Shown piece by piece: positions 49,501-62,795 of a stretch of 64,000 nt of DNA (its first letter is position 1; every line of letters starts with the position of its first letter). The stretch comes from Tausonia pullulans (Eukaryota; Basidiomycota; Tremellomycetes; Cystofilobasidiales; Mrakiaceae): contig OX637637.1 of the NCBI GenBank assembly GCA_951802195.1, forward strand, positions 372,001 to 436,000. Reading direction: 5' to 3'. The notes beneath the pieces are model-generated. The model was not told the origin of the DNA and ran no database searches. It was given only the letters and a program-made list of their open reading frames with translations. The position numbers and the translations under genes were made by a program.

Positions 49501-52500
49501 GATCCGGACAGCGACGCTGCAGACGTGGGTGGCGCTCCTCGACAAGATCGGACGGACGTCTTCCACCACCGAGGCTGCCGAGCAGTTCCTCGAGGCCCAT
49601 ACTAAGGCCTTCCTTGGCGAGTGGGTCGCGATCGCCATGTCGCCGCCGGGCGTGCCTCTTGACGCGAACCTCTTCCTCAAGGCCGCGGCGATGGCCCCTG
49701 CTCGCGTCTCCAAAACATGCAAGGCGGCGGACGCCCAGGCGATCTCGCACAACGTTGACAAGAATGCAATGGCCCAGGATCTATCGCTCATCTCGGCAGA
49801 CGAGGTCCTCAAGAACCGGATCGATGCCGCCCAGGCGCTCGCTCTTCTCGTGCACGAGCACGGATCGGAGGTGAGGACTAGCCAGCCGATCGCTTTTCCC
49901 ATGCAGTTTGACTTATATCAACGCTCCATCTCAGGCCCTTGCCACCGACCTCACGCGATTAATCCTCGATCACCTTGGCTCAACCTCGGCTCACCAAATC
50001 GTCATCGCATCCATCATCATCGAGGAGTGGGCTCGTGCCGTCGACGCCCGCAAGACTGCAGCGGGCGGCTCGCCTCTGCCCGAGGCCAACTCCGTCGCTC
50101 TCGCCGACGCTCTTCTTGTCATGCTTGAGGGCCAAGTCCCCACGGCATACTACGAGATGCTCCTCATCCTCAGCCAGGCTTACGGCGAGTGTCAAGGTCT
50201 CCTCTCTGCCTTCGTCACGGACGGCAAGATCCCCCAGAGCGTCATTCCTGTCCTTCCGACGTCGCTCGACCCGACGAGCCCGCCCGCCGAGCTTTTCACA
50301 GTCGACGTCGCGGGTCAAGTCGCCGGCAGCACGTTCGATGCCCTCGTCAAGCGGCTCGGCAAGGCGCCCGCCAAGACGGCGCTACCGATGCTCAAGGAGC
50401 GGCAGATGAAGATCGTGAGTTCAATTGGCTACTATATGGCCATGAAGGATAAGCACGACCGCCAGGTCTCGGCTGCCGTTGCTGGGGCTGTCATCGCGCT
50501 CCGGGTCCTGCCCGGCAAGCTCAACCCGGTTATTCGCAGCATCATGAATGGCGTCAAGGTTCGTTGTTGTCTAATCTTTATCTCTTCCTTTGAAGCCTCC
50601 TATCTGACTGATCCCCCCCCCCCTTCCAATCCAGCTGGAGGAGAACGCCGACATCCAGGCCCGTTTCGCCAACGCCGTCGTTTCTTTCATCGCTTTCTGC
50701 TCGTCCCCTGCGGCCGCAATCAAGTCGAACCCGACGGAAAAGATTGTCAAGAACCTTTGCACCTTCCTTTGCCAGGACATCACTCGGACGCCGGTCTTTG
50801 CCTCTGCGAAGGGCACGCTCGAGGGCATCTTGAGCGACGCCGGAGTCGCGACGACGACGATCCTCCGCGGCAAGGAGGTCCCCGTCGTCGAGTCGGAGGA
50901 GGTCATGGCGGTAAGGGTGATGCGGAGAGGAGCTGAGCTTGCCCTCGCCGAGCTCGGTCGACGTTTTGGACCTCGATTGTTCGAGGCCGTGCCCAAGCTC
51001 TGGAGCAATATATCGTCCGTGTTGATCGAGACTTTCTCGCGTGAGTCGAGTCTTATTCTGAGTTCTTGCTCATGCGGCGTGCTTGACGCGGTGTCCGTTT
51101 GTCTTAGCCGGGATTGACGCAGCAGACGAGCAGCTGGCCGACTCGGACCGGCACGGCCAAGACATCATAGATTCGTTCTCCACTCTGTCTACGGTCGCGG
51201 GCCAAGTCGACCTTGCGCTGCACGACCAGCTTGCGAACCTCCTCCCTGTCTGCCTCGTCGCCCTACAGAGTCGTTTCGCTGTCATTCGCTATGCTGCCGC
51301 CCACGCCATTACCTCACTGTGCGATGTGGCGACCGTTCGAGCGATGAGGGATGTTGTCGAGACATTGCTGCCGTTTGTCGGCGACCCATCCGCCGTGAAG
51401 CGCCAAGGAGCTGTCCAGGCCGTCTCGCGTAAGTCCTTCCTCCATTTAGCGAACCCCTCAGGTTGATGAATTCCGATTGACGTGCGAATTAACCCATCAA
51501 GTCATTGTTCGGACACTCGACACCAAGGCGCTGCCCTACGTCATTTTCCTCATCGTCCCAATCCTCGGCCGGATGAGCGACCCAGATGACACCGTCCGGG
51601 TCGCTTCGACGAGCGCGTTTGCAGCACTCGTCAAACTCGTTCCCCTCGAGGTTAGCCGCGGACATCCCCTCTCGCTTCGTCTCCGCGTGCTAATGACTCT
51701 ACGACTTAGGCCGGCATCCCCGACCCCATCGGTTTCTCCCCCGAGATGCTGGAGCGGCGAGCCGACGAGCGCCAATTCCTGCACCAGCTGCTTGACGGCA
51801 GCAAGGTCGACCAGTACCAGATCCCGGTCCCGATCAAGGCTGAGCTCCGCAAGTACCAGCAGGATGGCGTCAACTGGCTGGCCTTCCTAGCCAAGTATCA
51901 GCTCCACGGCATCCTTTGTGACGACATGGGTCTAGGCAAGAGTCTCCAGTCGCTTTGCATCCTCGCCAGCAAACACCACGAGCGCGCCGAACGCTTCAAG
52001 TCGACTGGGTCACCTGACACTGTCCACCTCCCTTCGGTCATTGTATGCCCGCCAACGCTGACGGGGCACTGGTACCACGAGATTCTCAAGTTTACGGAAA
52101 ATCTCCGCCCGGTGCTTTACGTCGGCTCCTTGCGAGATCGGACCCACCTCCAGACATCTCTCACATCATACGACGTCGTTATTATGTCGTACGATGTCGT
52201 CCGGAACGACATCGCCTACCTTGGCGGCATCCACTGGAACTACTGCATCCTCGACGAGGGCCATATCATCAAGAACGGCAAGACTAAACTCACTCAGGCC
52301 GTCAAGATGCTTCGCGCGAACTACCGGCTCATCCTCTCAGGAACCCCGATTCAGAACAACGTTCTCGAGCTCTGGAGTCTTTTCGACTTCCTCATGCCAG
52401 GCTTCTTGGGCTCAGAGCGGTCCTTCAATGAACGGTTTGGCAAGCCCATCACCGCCAACCGAGACGGCAAGGCGACCGCGCGGGAGCGAGAGGCAGGTTC

Positions 52501-53896
52501 GTTACACTGTCGTCGCTTCTCTTCTCTCGGACTTGGCCGGACTTATCTGATCGCACCCGTTCCTCCTTCCCTTTCTTCTAGCCGTCCTTGCGCTCGACGC
52601 CCTCCATAAGCAGGTCTTGCCTTTCCTTCTCCGTCGGCTCAAAGAGGACGTTCTCGCCGATCTCCCGCCCAAAATCATTCAGGACTATTACTGCGACCTT
52701 TCGGATGTCCAAAAGCAGCTTTACGACGACTTTGGCCGCTCCACGGCCGGCGAGCAAATAGGCGAGATCGTCTCGACCTCCGGAGGCGGCAAGGGCCAGC
52801 CGCACGTTTTCCAGTCGCTCCAGTACCTCCGCAAACTCTGCAACCACCCATGTCTTGTCGCTCAGGAGGCCGACTACCCGGCAATTGTTAGCAAGGTCAA
52901 GGCTACGGGAGGAACGGCTGGGCCCAACTCGATTCGGGATCTCGAGAACGCGCCCAAACTGTCTGCGCTCAAGTCAGTTCCTCTCGCTCTCTCTCATACA
53001 CACACCCTCTCTCTATCTTTCATCTTTTGATTGCTAAGCTTTTCTTCTACTTCTCTTAACCAGACAAATCCTCACCGACTGCGGCATCGGTGCCCCCTCT
53101 CTCGCAGCCTCCTCGGAGGTCGACGACCTCTCGCTCGCGTCCGCCATCCCCCAGCACCGAGTTCTCATCTTTTGCCAGCTTAAGACAATGCTCGACGTCA
53201 TCGAAAAGGACCTCTTTCACGCGCACATGCCATCACTCTCGTACATGCGCATGGATGGCTCGACAGACCCCTCGAAGAGGCACGGTGTCGTCCAGACGTT
53301 CAACTCGGACCCTTCGATCGACGTCCTGCTCCTCACAACACAAGTCGGAGGATTGGGCCTCAACCTCACGGGTGCCGACACGGTCATCTTTGTCGAACAC
53401 GACTGGAACCCGCAAAAGGACCTGCAGGCGATGGACCGAGCGCACCGACTCGGACAGAAGAAAGTCGTCAACGTCTATCGACTCATCACGAAGGGCACAC
53501 TTGAGGAGAAGATCATGGGGTGCGTTCCTGACCTCCCCCCCCCCCCCCCCCCCCTTCTTTCCCTTTTTCTTTGAGCCGCCGGACGCTGACATCTCTCCCT
53601 CCCCTCCTGCCTACAGTCTTCAGCGCTTCAAACTTAACATCGCGAACTCCGTCGTCAACCAGCAGAATGCTGGGCTTGAGTCCATGGCGACCGACAACGT
53701 TCTCGACCTCTTCAAGATCTCGACGGGCGAGGAGGACGCAGCTGATGCGGCGAGGAAGAAGGCTGAGGCCGCCGAGCGGGGAGGGCCTGTCAGCCAGAAG
53801 AGCCTGCTCGATGGTCTCGAGGATCTTCCAGCCGAAGACGAGTACGGCGGGCTTGGGATGGACAGCTTCCTCAGCGGCTTGGGCGGGCAGTCGTAG
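46594..53896 (+). CDS. MOT1: TATA-binding-protein-associated ATPase MOT1/BTAF1
   Basis: Mot1 uses ATP to remove TBP from DNA. The start ATGTCGACGAG is followed at once by an intron, joining to LDRLISLLETGSNAQIKSTAAKQLGEIARR, the first HEAT repeat, then VIPHLRSKSYDTRTAAALAIEQIA. A Glu/Lys-rich insert, the WEVRHGSAMGLRDIL repeat and many HEAT repeats fill the middle. The Snf2 core begins at about 51830: LRKYQQDGVNWLAFL, DDMGLGKSLQSL (motif I), YHEILKFTENLRP, YDVVRNDI, DEGHIIKN (motif II, DEGH), LSGTPIQNNVLELWSLFDFLMPGFL, LPFLLRRLKEDVL, then motif V/VI GADTVIFVEHDWNP and QAMDRAHRLGQKK. The C-terminus has the Mot1 bridging tail NVLDLFKIS. About 25 exons; about 1,900 residues (estimate). Confidence 0.95.
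50613..50623 (+). repeat. C11 homopolymer in a MOT1 intron
   Basis: Eleven C in the pyrimidine tract ending 11 bases before the acceptor at 50634. Confidence 0.85.
53535..53554 (+). repeat. C20 homopolymer in a MOT1 intron
   Basis: Twenty C in a row in the intron just before the last exon of MOT1, about 60 bases upstream of its acceptor. Confidence 0.85.
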
Positions 53897-54026
53897 GGGT
53901 GGTGTCCGGGCGTTTTGTGTTTTCTCCTGCATGGTCTTATCATCACTTGGCTTCTCTTTCTCTCCCCCCGTATCATTTATGAACTCTCTGACGAGGGATG
54001 CAAGCCGACTTGGGGGTCATCATTTT
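53897..54026. terminator. Short convergent 3' region
   Basis: 130 bases between the MOT1 stop and the siroheme synthase stop. Transcripts very likely overlap at their 3' ends. Confidence 0.4.
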
Positions 54027-55204
54027 TCATGACTGCGAGAGCTTCTTCATCAACACCGCCGTCGTTGCCGCCCCCAAGGCGAATCCTCCGATCCAGGGAC
54101 CAACGGCCGACAAGAACGACGAACCCAGGAGCCGCTCCGTTCTCAGCCAGGAGCATCTCCCCAGGGGCGAGACGTCGTTGTACGAGAGGACCTCGCCCTT
54201 GTCCCACCCACTGAGGACCTGCCGCATCATGCTCTCGTCCATCAAACTCAGCTCGTCGAGGCTCCACTCGTCGCAGACGCCAATCATCCACTTCATCCGC
54301 CGCTGACCGAGCTCGCCACCCGTCCCCGGCGCCATCTTGCGGAGCTCGCTCCGGAGCTGACCGACGCGCTCGATGGCCGTCTCGACGTTCGGCGGGAGCG
54401 AGTTTTCAATCCGCTTGCGGATGAGCGCGGCGATTCTGGGCCCTCGACCGGACGTCGAGACCATGACCTGGAGGGGGCCTCGGCGGATCTGGGAACCGAA
54501 GTAGAAGTCGCACTCTGGCGGGACGTCGGCGACGTTCACAGGGACCCGGAGCGCGCGGCATAGGTCGCAGATCGACCGTGAGAGGGCGACATCGTCGATG
54601 GCCGTGAGGACGAGGTCGTAGTCTGGTCGCCATTGTGGGCAGTTCCAGGGGCAGAGAGGAAGGCAAGGAGGAAAGTGAAGGCAAGCGCGAAAAAGACCGG
54701 CCGGGCCGGACGCGTTTCCTGTCAGTCACAGTCTTGTTGGTGGACGCGCGTCGTCCGCGCAACACTAGGCACAGCTCGCATGCTGACACCCCGACAAGGG
54801 CTCATTGAAAGGAGGATGGCAGGACCGACCTCGAAGCGTTTCCCCATCCTTGTCCTCCCACTCGCGGTCCTCGTATCGATCGACGAGCTTTTCGACGTCG
54901 ATCCGATGCTTGACTTCGTCTGTGAGACCCTTACGAGGCGAGATAAGCGTCACCTTGGCGCCGGCCTCGAGGAGGTAATAGAGTCGGCCCGTGGCAACGA
55001 CGCCACCGCCGACGAGGAGGACCTTGCGATTGAGGATCCGCCAGGCTGCGAGAGAGGGAGTGGGTGGAGGAGACAGCAAGTGTGAGCCGAAGGGACAGGT
55101 GGAGGAGACTAAGAGGGCGTTTGGGCGAGACGGGGCTGACCGAGGAGGAATGAGGTGCCGGGAACGATGGGAGGGAACTCCTCTGCTGGCGGTGGTGTAG
55201 ACAT
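54027..55204 (-). CDS. MET8: Siroheme synthase (Met8-type) with C-terminal hydrophobic segment
   Basis: Bifunctional precorrin-2 dehydrogenase and ferrochelatase making siroheme, the cofactor of sulfite and nitrite reductases. Exon 1 MSTPPPAEEFPPIVPGTSF joins to AWRILNRKVLLVGGGVVATGR (NAD-binding GGGxxA), YLLEAGAKVTLISP, LVLTAIDDVALSR, RVPVNVADVPPECDFYFGS (active-site region with the family's Asp), RRGPLQVMVSTSGRGPRIAALIRKRIE, and a helical C-terminus (VGQLRSELRKMAP and WDKGEVLSYNDVS). The last 40 residues add FLSAVGPWIGGFALGAATTAVLMKK, a good membrane segment, which Met8 of S. cerevisiae lacks as far as I recall. The gene is convergent with MOT1 and head to tail with the glutamine-synthetase-like gene. 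Confidence 0.9.
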
Positions 55205-55470
55205 GGTGGTAAGGGAGAAAGAGAGAGAGGGTGGTGGTTGAGCGGGCGTTGACGACATTTCGGACACGGGCGGGACGCCCGAAGTTCGCCACAGGGCGAT
55301 AGCAAGCCAACGAGTGGCGCCGATTTGGTCGGGGTCTCTGCGTTGCGCCATCGTCGCACCAAACGACCATCGAGAGTTCCAACAGACAGAGCAGTCCGTG
55401 ATCATTCATTTCGGGATCAAATGTAGACAACTCAAAAACACAACGCATCATCCCTCTGGGACGCAGCTCT

Positions 55471-57866
55471 TCAGGCCAGCTCGAGATACCGCTCCAGCTC
55501 CCAGGACGTAACCGCTCTCGCGTACTCCTTGACCTCGTGCTCCCGTGTGCCAGCAAAGTGCTCGACGAACTATGGAAGTAGAGAGAGATCCTAAGTCAGC
55601 ACCTCACAGAGAAAGAAAGGGTGTAAGTTAGATATAAAACGCACCGCATCGCCGAACACCTCCCGGGCTTTGCTCCCTGGGGCAGAGAATGCGGCCGTCG
55701 CAGCCTCTAGACTTGTTGCGAGCTTGGGGATCGATGCGGGGGTCACAGACGGATCCGAAAGCGGCGGGAAAGGGAGGGCGAGCTTCTTCTCGATCTGAGA
55801 GTGTGTAAAGTAGTCAGCATTGGCAAGTAAGATGAGGAGAGAGAAGACCACGCACTCCGCGGAGACCGAGAGCAAAGATGGCGCCAAGGGAGAAGAAGGG
55901 GTTCATCTGCAAGGGTCTTGAGCGATCAGCACCGAAGGGGATGGCAGAAGGTTCCATCGGAAACGCACATCGGCACCGGGGACGCGGACCTCGAAGCGAG
56001 TCGCCTCAGGAGCGACACTCGGGGGTGCGATGATCCGGATCGAAGCCGCCCGCGAGTCGTAGCCGTACGAGCCTGAACATAGTATCGCGATGTCAGTCAC
56101 CATCATAAGAGCATGAGAGGTGCGCGTCAAACTCACAGAGGTTGGGGGCCCAAAAGGCCTCACCACCAACGAGTCGCTTGTACGAGTTGATTGTAGGGCA
56201 GAGCAGAGGCATGACTGACGAGAGACGCAGCCATCAGCACACAAATCTCTTCCTCTTCCTCGGTTGCTCACAACTCACCGTCCTGGAGACCTTCGAGGAT
56301 ACCGGCGAGAAACTGTTCGCCAAGCTCCGATACGAACTTGGTGTCGGCGTACTTGGCATCATCGCGGCCCTCCGCGCAGGCAAACGCGTTCTTGCCCTCG
56401 GGCGTGCGAAGAGACAAGTGAATGTGCCTGAAGTGGGTGATTGATAAGTCAGCTGAGTTCCTCCTCTTTGTTCATTTGAAGGTTGTCCATGGACGGACCC
56501 AGAGGTTCCTGCAAGCTAGAGAGCGTTCCAACGGCGGTCAGCTCAGATTGCGGAAGCGTGAAGAGGCTGCACTACTCACGTCCCCGTAGGGCTTCGCCAT
56601 AAAGCTCGGCATAATGCCGTACTGCATACCCGCCGTCTTGGCGAGCAACTTGAAGAGGATGGCGTTATCGGCGACTCGCACGGCTGACGTATAGGCGAGT
56701 GCCGTTTCAAAGACGCCGGGGCCCGTCTCGGTGTGGTGCGCCTCAATCTCGATGCCAAACTTCTCGGCCTCGTCGTAGAGCGCATGGAAGTAGTCGTTGT
56801 TCAGGCTGGGTCGGAGGACAGAGTAGCCGTGCACTGGAGAAAGCGGGGGAAGGCGAATTCGGTCAGCGCTGCCAGTCGAGATGACAGCTAGGAATAACGC
56901 GTTCTGACGCGCCGACATCCGAACTCACTTCCCGGGGTGAGCGCCTCAAGGGCAGTCCATTTTTTGTCCGCGACGCTCTTGGGCGTCTCCTTAAACTGGA
57001 AATACTCGTACTCGACGCCCGCGAGCGCCTCGAAGCCCTTGGTGGCGGGCAGGTCCCGCACGGCTTGGACCGTCCGCTTGAGGAGCGAGCGAGGACAGGG
57101 CGGGATCGCGTCGTACGGGGCGTCGGGGGAGTGAAAGGTGACGAGGAAGAATGGGAGGTTGTTCTCGAAAGGAAGGCGACGGCTTGGGTGGAGCAAGGGG
57201 GGGCAGTTGTCAGCCGAAAGGCTAGTGGGAGACAGACTTGCGAATGGACGACAGGAACGGGCTCGGGCCCGGCGTGGGTCCTTCGAAGATCGGTCGTTGC
57301 TCTCCTCATCCCTCCCGAGAACACGGTCGTGACTATAGGTGGAGAACTGGCCAAAGATAGAAGAGCAGACTGACTAGGAGTCGAGATCGATCTTGGCGAG
57401 GAGGTCCCGGTAGCCGTTGGCCTTGTTGGATATCAGGAGTTCGCGCGAGTAGGTCGAGTCGGTGATATCCCAACCAAAAACGACGCTGCACTGGAGTTAC
57501 TCAAGGGTTGACAAGATAAGAGAACATGAGTAAAGCAGGCATACGAGAGCATAGAACGGCGAAGAACCAAACGGTCAGCGACGGGCGGACCTCCCCGATG
57601 ACGGTGAGTGAGCTAGGAGGAAGAGCAACTGACGAAACCGAAGCCGCTTTTGGCCGCGCTCAGGAACTTGTTCTTGCTCATGTATTTACCGCGGAGGACT
57701 CCATCGACTGGGTAGAGGTGAGCGAGGGAATCAGACGAAGACAGGCGCGACTCTCCCTCCGTCGAATGCATGACGTACCGTCCACGCCCGCCAGTTTGAC
57801 CTTGTTGTCATGCTCGAGGAGGGCCTTGAGGTCTTCAAGAGTAGTGGGAGCGCCTGAGGTAGCCAT
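55471..57866 (-). CDS. Glutamine synthetase catalytic-domain protein, type I / FluG-like
   Basis: The exons carry VDVDGVLRGKYMSKNKF, SVVFGWDITDSTY, RLPFENNLPFFLVTF, a GS beta-grasp part with AGVEYEYFQFKETP (metal glutamates), NNDYFHALYDEAEKFG, EAHHTETGPGVFE, FMAKPYGD (motif MPKP-like), HIHLSL (ATP-binding His), YKRLVGGEAFWAPN, SIRIIAPP (Arg of substrate binding) and FEVRVPGADMNPF. The protein is about 460 residues and lacks the N-terminal amidohydrolase domain of A. nidulans FluG. Such proteins in fungi may use glutamate or another amine acceptor; function as a housekeeping glutamine synthetase is less likely, as eukaryotic GS is type II. Ends WELERYLELA. Confidence 0.88.
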
Positions 57867-58205
57867 GACTGGTATATGCAAAAGACGGTTGCGTGCGGCG
57901 GACTGCGATGGTGGTGGTTAGAGGACTAAGATCGGTCGCTCGGGCGACTCTTGCACAGGAGAGTTTGGGCGGCTTGTGTTATCGCCCGTTTGCCGCGACA
58001 CCGAGTCTCGCCGCGGGGGAGAGCGAGAGCGATGTTGATGTCGATGCAAGACCGAGACAGACAGGCCCGATATCAGGCTATAAATATGAAGTCGCGCAGC
58101 AGTATCAGGAGCCACAGATGTCGGCTAGAGATCACGCATTATATTGTTGCTTGAGAATGAAAAAAGAAAGGGGAGACATCGCCCGCCACAACCCGATTCA
58201 ACATA
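57867..58205. other. Spacer before the second vWA gene
   Basis: 339 bases between two minus-strand genes with no coding signal. Confidence 0.4.
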
Positions 58206-60037
58206 TCACTTCTTGCCGAAGAGGGACTTGAACTTGCTTGTCTTCTTGGGCGCCGCTCCACCCGAGGACGAGGAGAAGCCACCCATGCCACCAAAGAAGC
58301 TGCTCTTAGTTCCCGACTCGTCCATCGCATCGTAGCTCGAATCGATTCCACCCCTGTTTGATGATGGATCAGAGTCAGCCGAAAGAATCCAAAGGAACCA
58401 TGACGAGCGGGAAAGGCATACATGAGGAGCTATGGGCGACAAGGCGTCAAGCACAGTAGCAGGTCAGCAAGGGCGATTTCTTGTTCCACACCACACCGCA
58501 ACGCACCTTGACAAGCCAGCCCTCAGGGGTCAGCTCCTGGCCAGTCTTCTTCTTCATCTCGTCTGCTTCGCTCTCATAGTTGGAAGTGCAGTCCTGGCGA
58601 GAAATTGACGGTCAGGCGGAGACCCTCTACTCAGGACGGACAAAGTCTACACACGACGAGATCTCCGACTTCCCGGTCCTCGTCAATCCGCCCAAGGAAC
58701 TCCTGGGCCTCAAGATCGGTACCAACCTGTGGGGCAGTCTGTCAGTCCAAATGTTGAAATCGCAGCAAGCGGCAGGCGCACCTGGGCGATCTGGATCGAG
58801 AGAGCATCACTGCCATACGGCGACCGCTTGAGCTTCTGGCTAGCGTCCCGGATCACACGGATGATGAGATCGCCGTCAGAGGGTGATCCGTCGGTCTGTG
58901 CCATGTCGAGGAATCATGTCAGCGAAGATGCGGATTGGTTCTTACGGTTAAAGGTAGACTGACGATGATGATGACAGAGAGCGGTTTCTGGAGACGGCCA
59001 GCCGAGGCCGGGCCAAGAAGCATCGGGTTGAGGATCTTCTGACTAAGAGCACCCCCGAGGGGCTGAAGAGTTGGGAAAAACAACATGACACCTTCAGGAA
59101 GGAGACGGAAGATACCAAGGCCGCGGAACTCACTGTCTGGTAGAGGAACTCAACACCATTGAGGAGCTCCATCGCGTCGCGCTCGCTCTTGATGTGGTTG
59201 CCCTCCTTAGTGCTGTTAAGGAACCGGACGGCGATGCCATCGTCGTCAAAGAGGCTGGCGGCCGTCGCGACCCGGCTGAGAACGAGCTGGGAGAGATCAA
59301 CCAAAATGAGAGGTCAGACAGAGCCAAGCGAGATCAGCATTGAGCGAGTTGAAAGGCCGGACGGAGATCGGCGAGGGCAGGGAACGAGCCTGGCCTATGA
59401 AGGGCGAAGACAGGGGAAGAATTCCTCACGTTCAGGTCATCGAGACGCTCGCCGTGCCAGCTCTTGAACGCCATGCTGTGACGGATGCTTGTTTGTTAGC
59501 TGGTATCGAAACCCAGAGGAGCGAGAGCCGGGAAACGCACCTTCCTGAGTCGTCGAGGAGGAGCACAATGTCGAAGAGCGCGAGCTTGGCGAGGTTGAGC
59601 GCCGACTCACGCTCAAGCTTGAAAAGCTTCTGGACGTACTCGAGCGCCCGACTGGCGACGATCTTCTGGGCGATCGGGCCGAGGGAACCAGGAGGATAGA
59701 AGGTGGAGATGTTCTGGTCGCGCACGCACTGCTGGAGCACGCGCTCGACCGTTTGGACATCGTACTCAGGCACGCCGCCCGCCGGCTGATGCTGCTGGCC
59801 AGCGGCATACTGGGTGCCAGGCTGGGCCTGGAAAGGCGGAGGGCCTGAAGGGGGAGCGTAGGATCCAGAAGAGGCGCCCTTCTGATCGTAGTTGGCCGGG
59901 TTGGCTTTGGTGTCGCCGACCAGAGGAGGCGGTCCGCCGGGGGGAGGCGCGTACATCGGCGGTTGAGAAGGAGGCGGCCCTTGGGGCGGGTACAAGGCGT
60001 TCTGATTGGCAGCGGCCATCTTGGATGCGAGTCCCAT
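58206..60037 (-). CDS. vWA-domain protein with Pro/Gln-rich N-terminus (copy B)
   Basis: Begins MGLASKMAAANQNALYPPQ and continues with a Pro/Gly-rich stretch, then VQTVERVLQQCVRDQNI, GPIAQKIVASRALEYVQKL and LALFDIVLLLDDSGSM, where the DxSxS metal motif is rebuilt by splicing (donor gtgcgt after DDSG-A/S). The next parts are WHGERLDDLN, VRFLNSTKEGNHIKSERDAME, IIIVTDGSPSDGD (second metal site), KRSPYGSDALSIQIAQVG, LTPEGWLVKLLMGG, and a basic C-terminus ending SKFKSLFGKK. Almost every block matches copy A at 23.4-25.6 kb, both in order and in spacing, so the two are paralogues. Copy B lacks the polyglutamine stretch. The role is unknown; the Pro-rich N-terminus suggests protein-protein contacts. 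Confidence 0.82.
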
Positions 60038-60899
60038 GGTTTCTTAGAGTGAACGGGGTGGTGGGTGAGCTGTGAGTTGGGGTGGATTGTGGTGGAGAGA
60101 GGAGACGTCGATGCTGCCTGCTCTTGGCGCTTCTGCGTCAGGCCCGCCGGCCCCGGCGGTTCAACCTTGGCGAGCCGGCGATCCAACTCCGCAGGCGTGG
60201 AAGGCGGTGTTGTTTGATGACGCATGCAGGCATTCTCGAAGAAGTTGGTGGCTCTGTGTCAGAACCGTCGATCTCACACGCAGCATCCGATGAGAACCAG
60301 ACACTGCGACTGCATGTTGAGAGTTGCGCAGGTGAAGAGCGGCCTTCCGCGCGCGTGGACCGGCCGTCCAGGCTGTAGTCGATCTGCCTCTGGTGCAAAA
60401 GCAGAAGAGGCCTTAGTCCGACGCCCTTCATTTCCTCGACCATGCTCTCAGCTCTCCCAGCTGGACCATCAGGATCTCGGTCTGCCGTCCAGTCCATTGC
60501 CTCCGGGGATCCCGGCCCAGGCCCCCCTCCCCGGTGGGATATCGCGCAGAAGAGGAAGCACCGCGGTCTGTCTCCTGCCCGCGCCGAATCGCCAACTCAA
60601 CGGAGTCATTCCGACTTTCCGCGCGCAAAAGTCAGGCGTCGTCGGTCGATTCGACTCCAACGTTCACCTGCCCTCCCTCTTGACAGAGATATCAAATCGT
60701 ACGTCCTAGTCACCAGCCCCAGCTGCCGTCACCAGCCAGCTAACGGCTGCTCTCGCTCCATCGCAGTCTTTCCTCCTCGTGCGTCGTCGCCATTCTCAGC
60801 CGGGTTCTTCCCTTGCCGCCGGCAACTTCCTTGTTCACCTCGTCCCCTCCTCCTGCAGACATCCTTCCTTTCTGTTTCTTTCGCGTTCCTTTCTCAATC
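60038..60899. promoter_or_regulatory. Divergent intergenic region (vWA copy B / DAHP synthase)
   Basis: 862 bases between divergent start codons. The 3' half is CT-rich on the plus strand, as in a leader. An open frame from 60442 runs into the DAHP synthase start in another frame and is taken as spurious. Confidence 0.5.
60603..60609 (-). promoter_or_regulatory. Possible GCN4/CPC1-type site (TGACTC) upstream of DAHP synthase
   Basis: The plus strand reads GAGTCAT, so the minus strand reads ATGACTC, the core of the general amino-acid control element. It lies about 290 bases before the start codon. A single 6-7 base match in 860 bases is weak evidence by itself. Confidence 0.3.
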
Positions 60900-62795
<1,896 letters not shown>

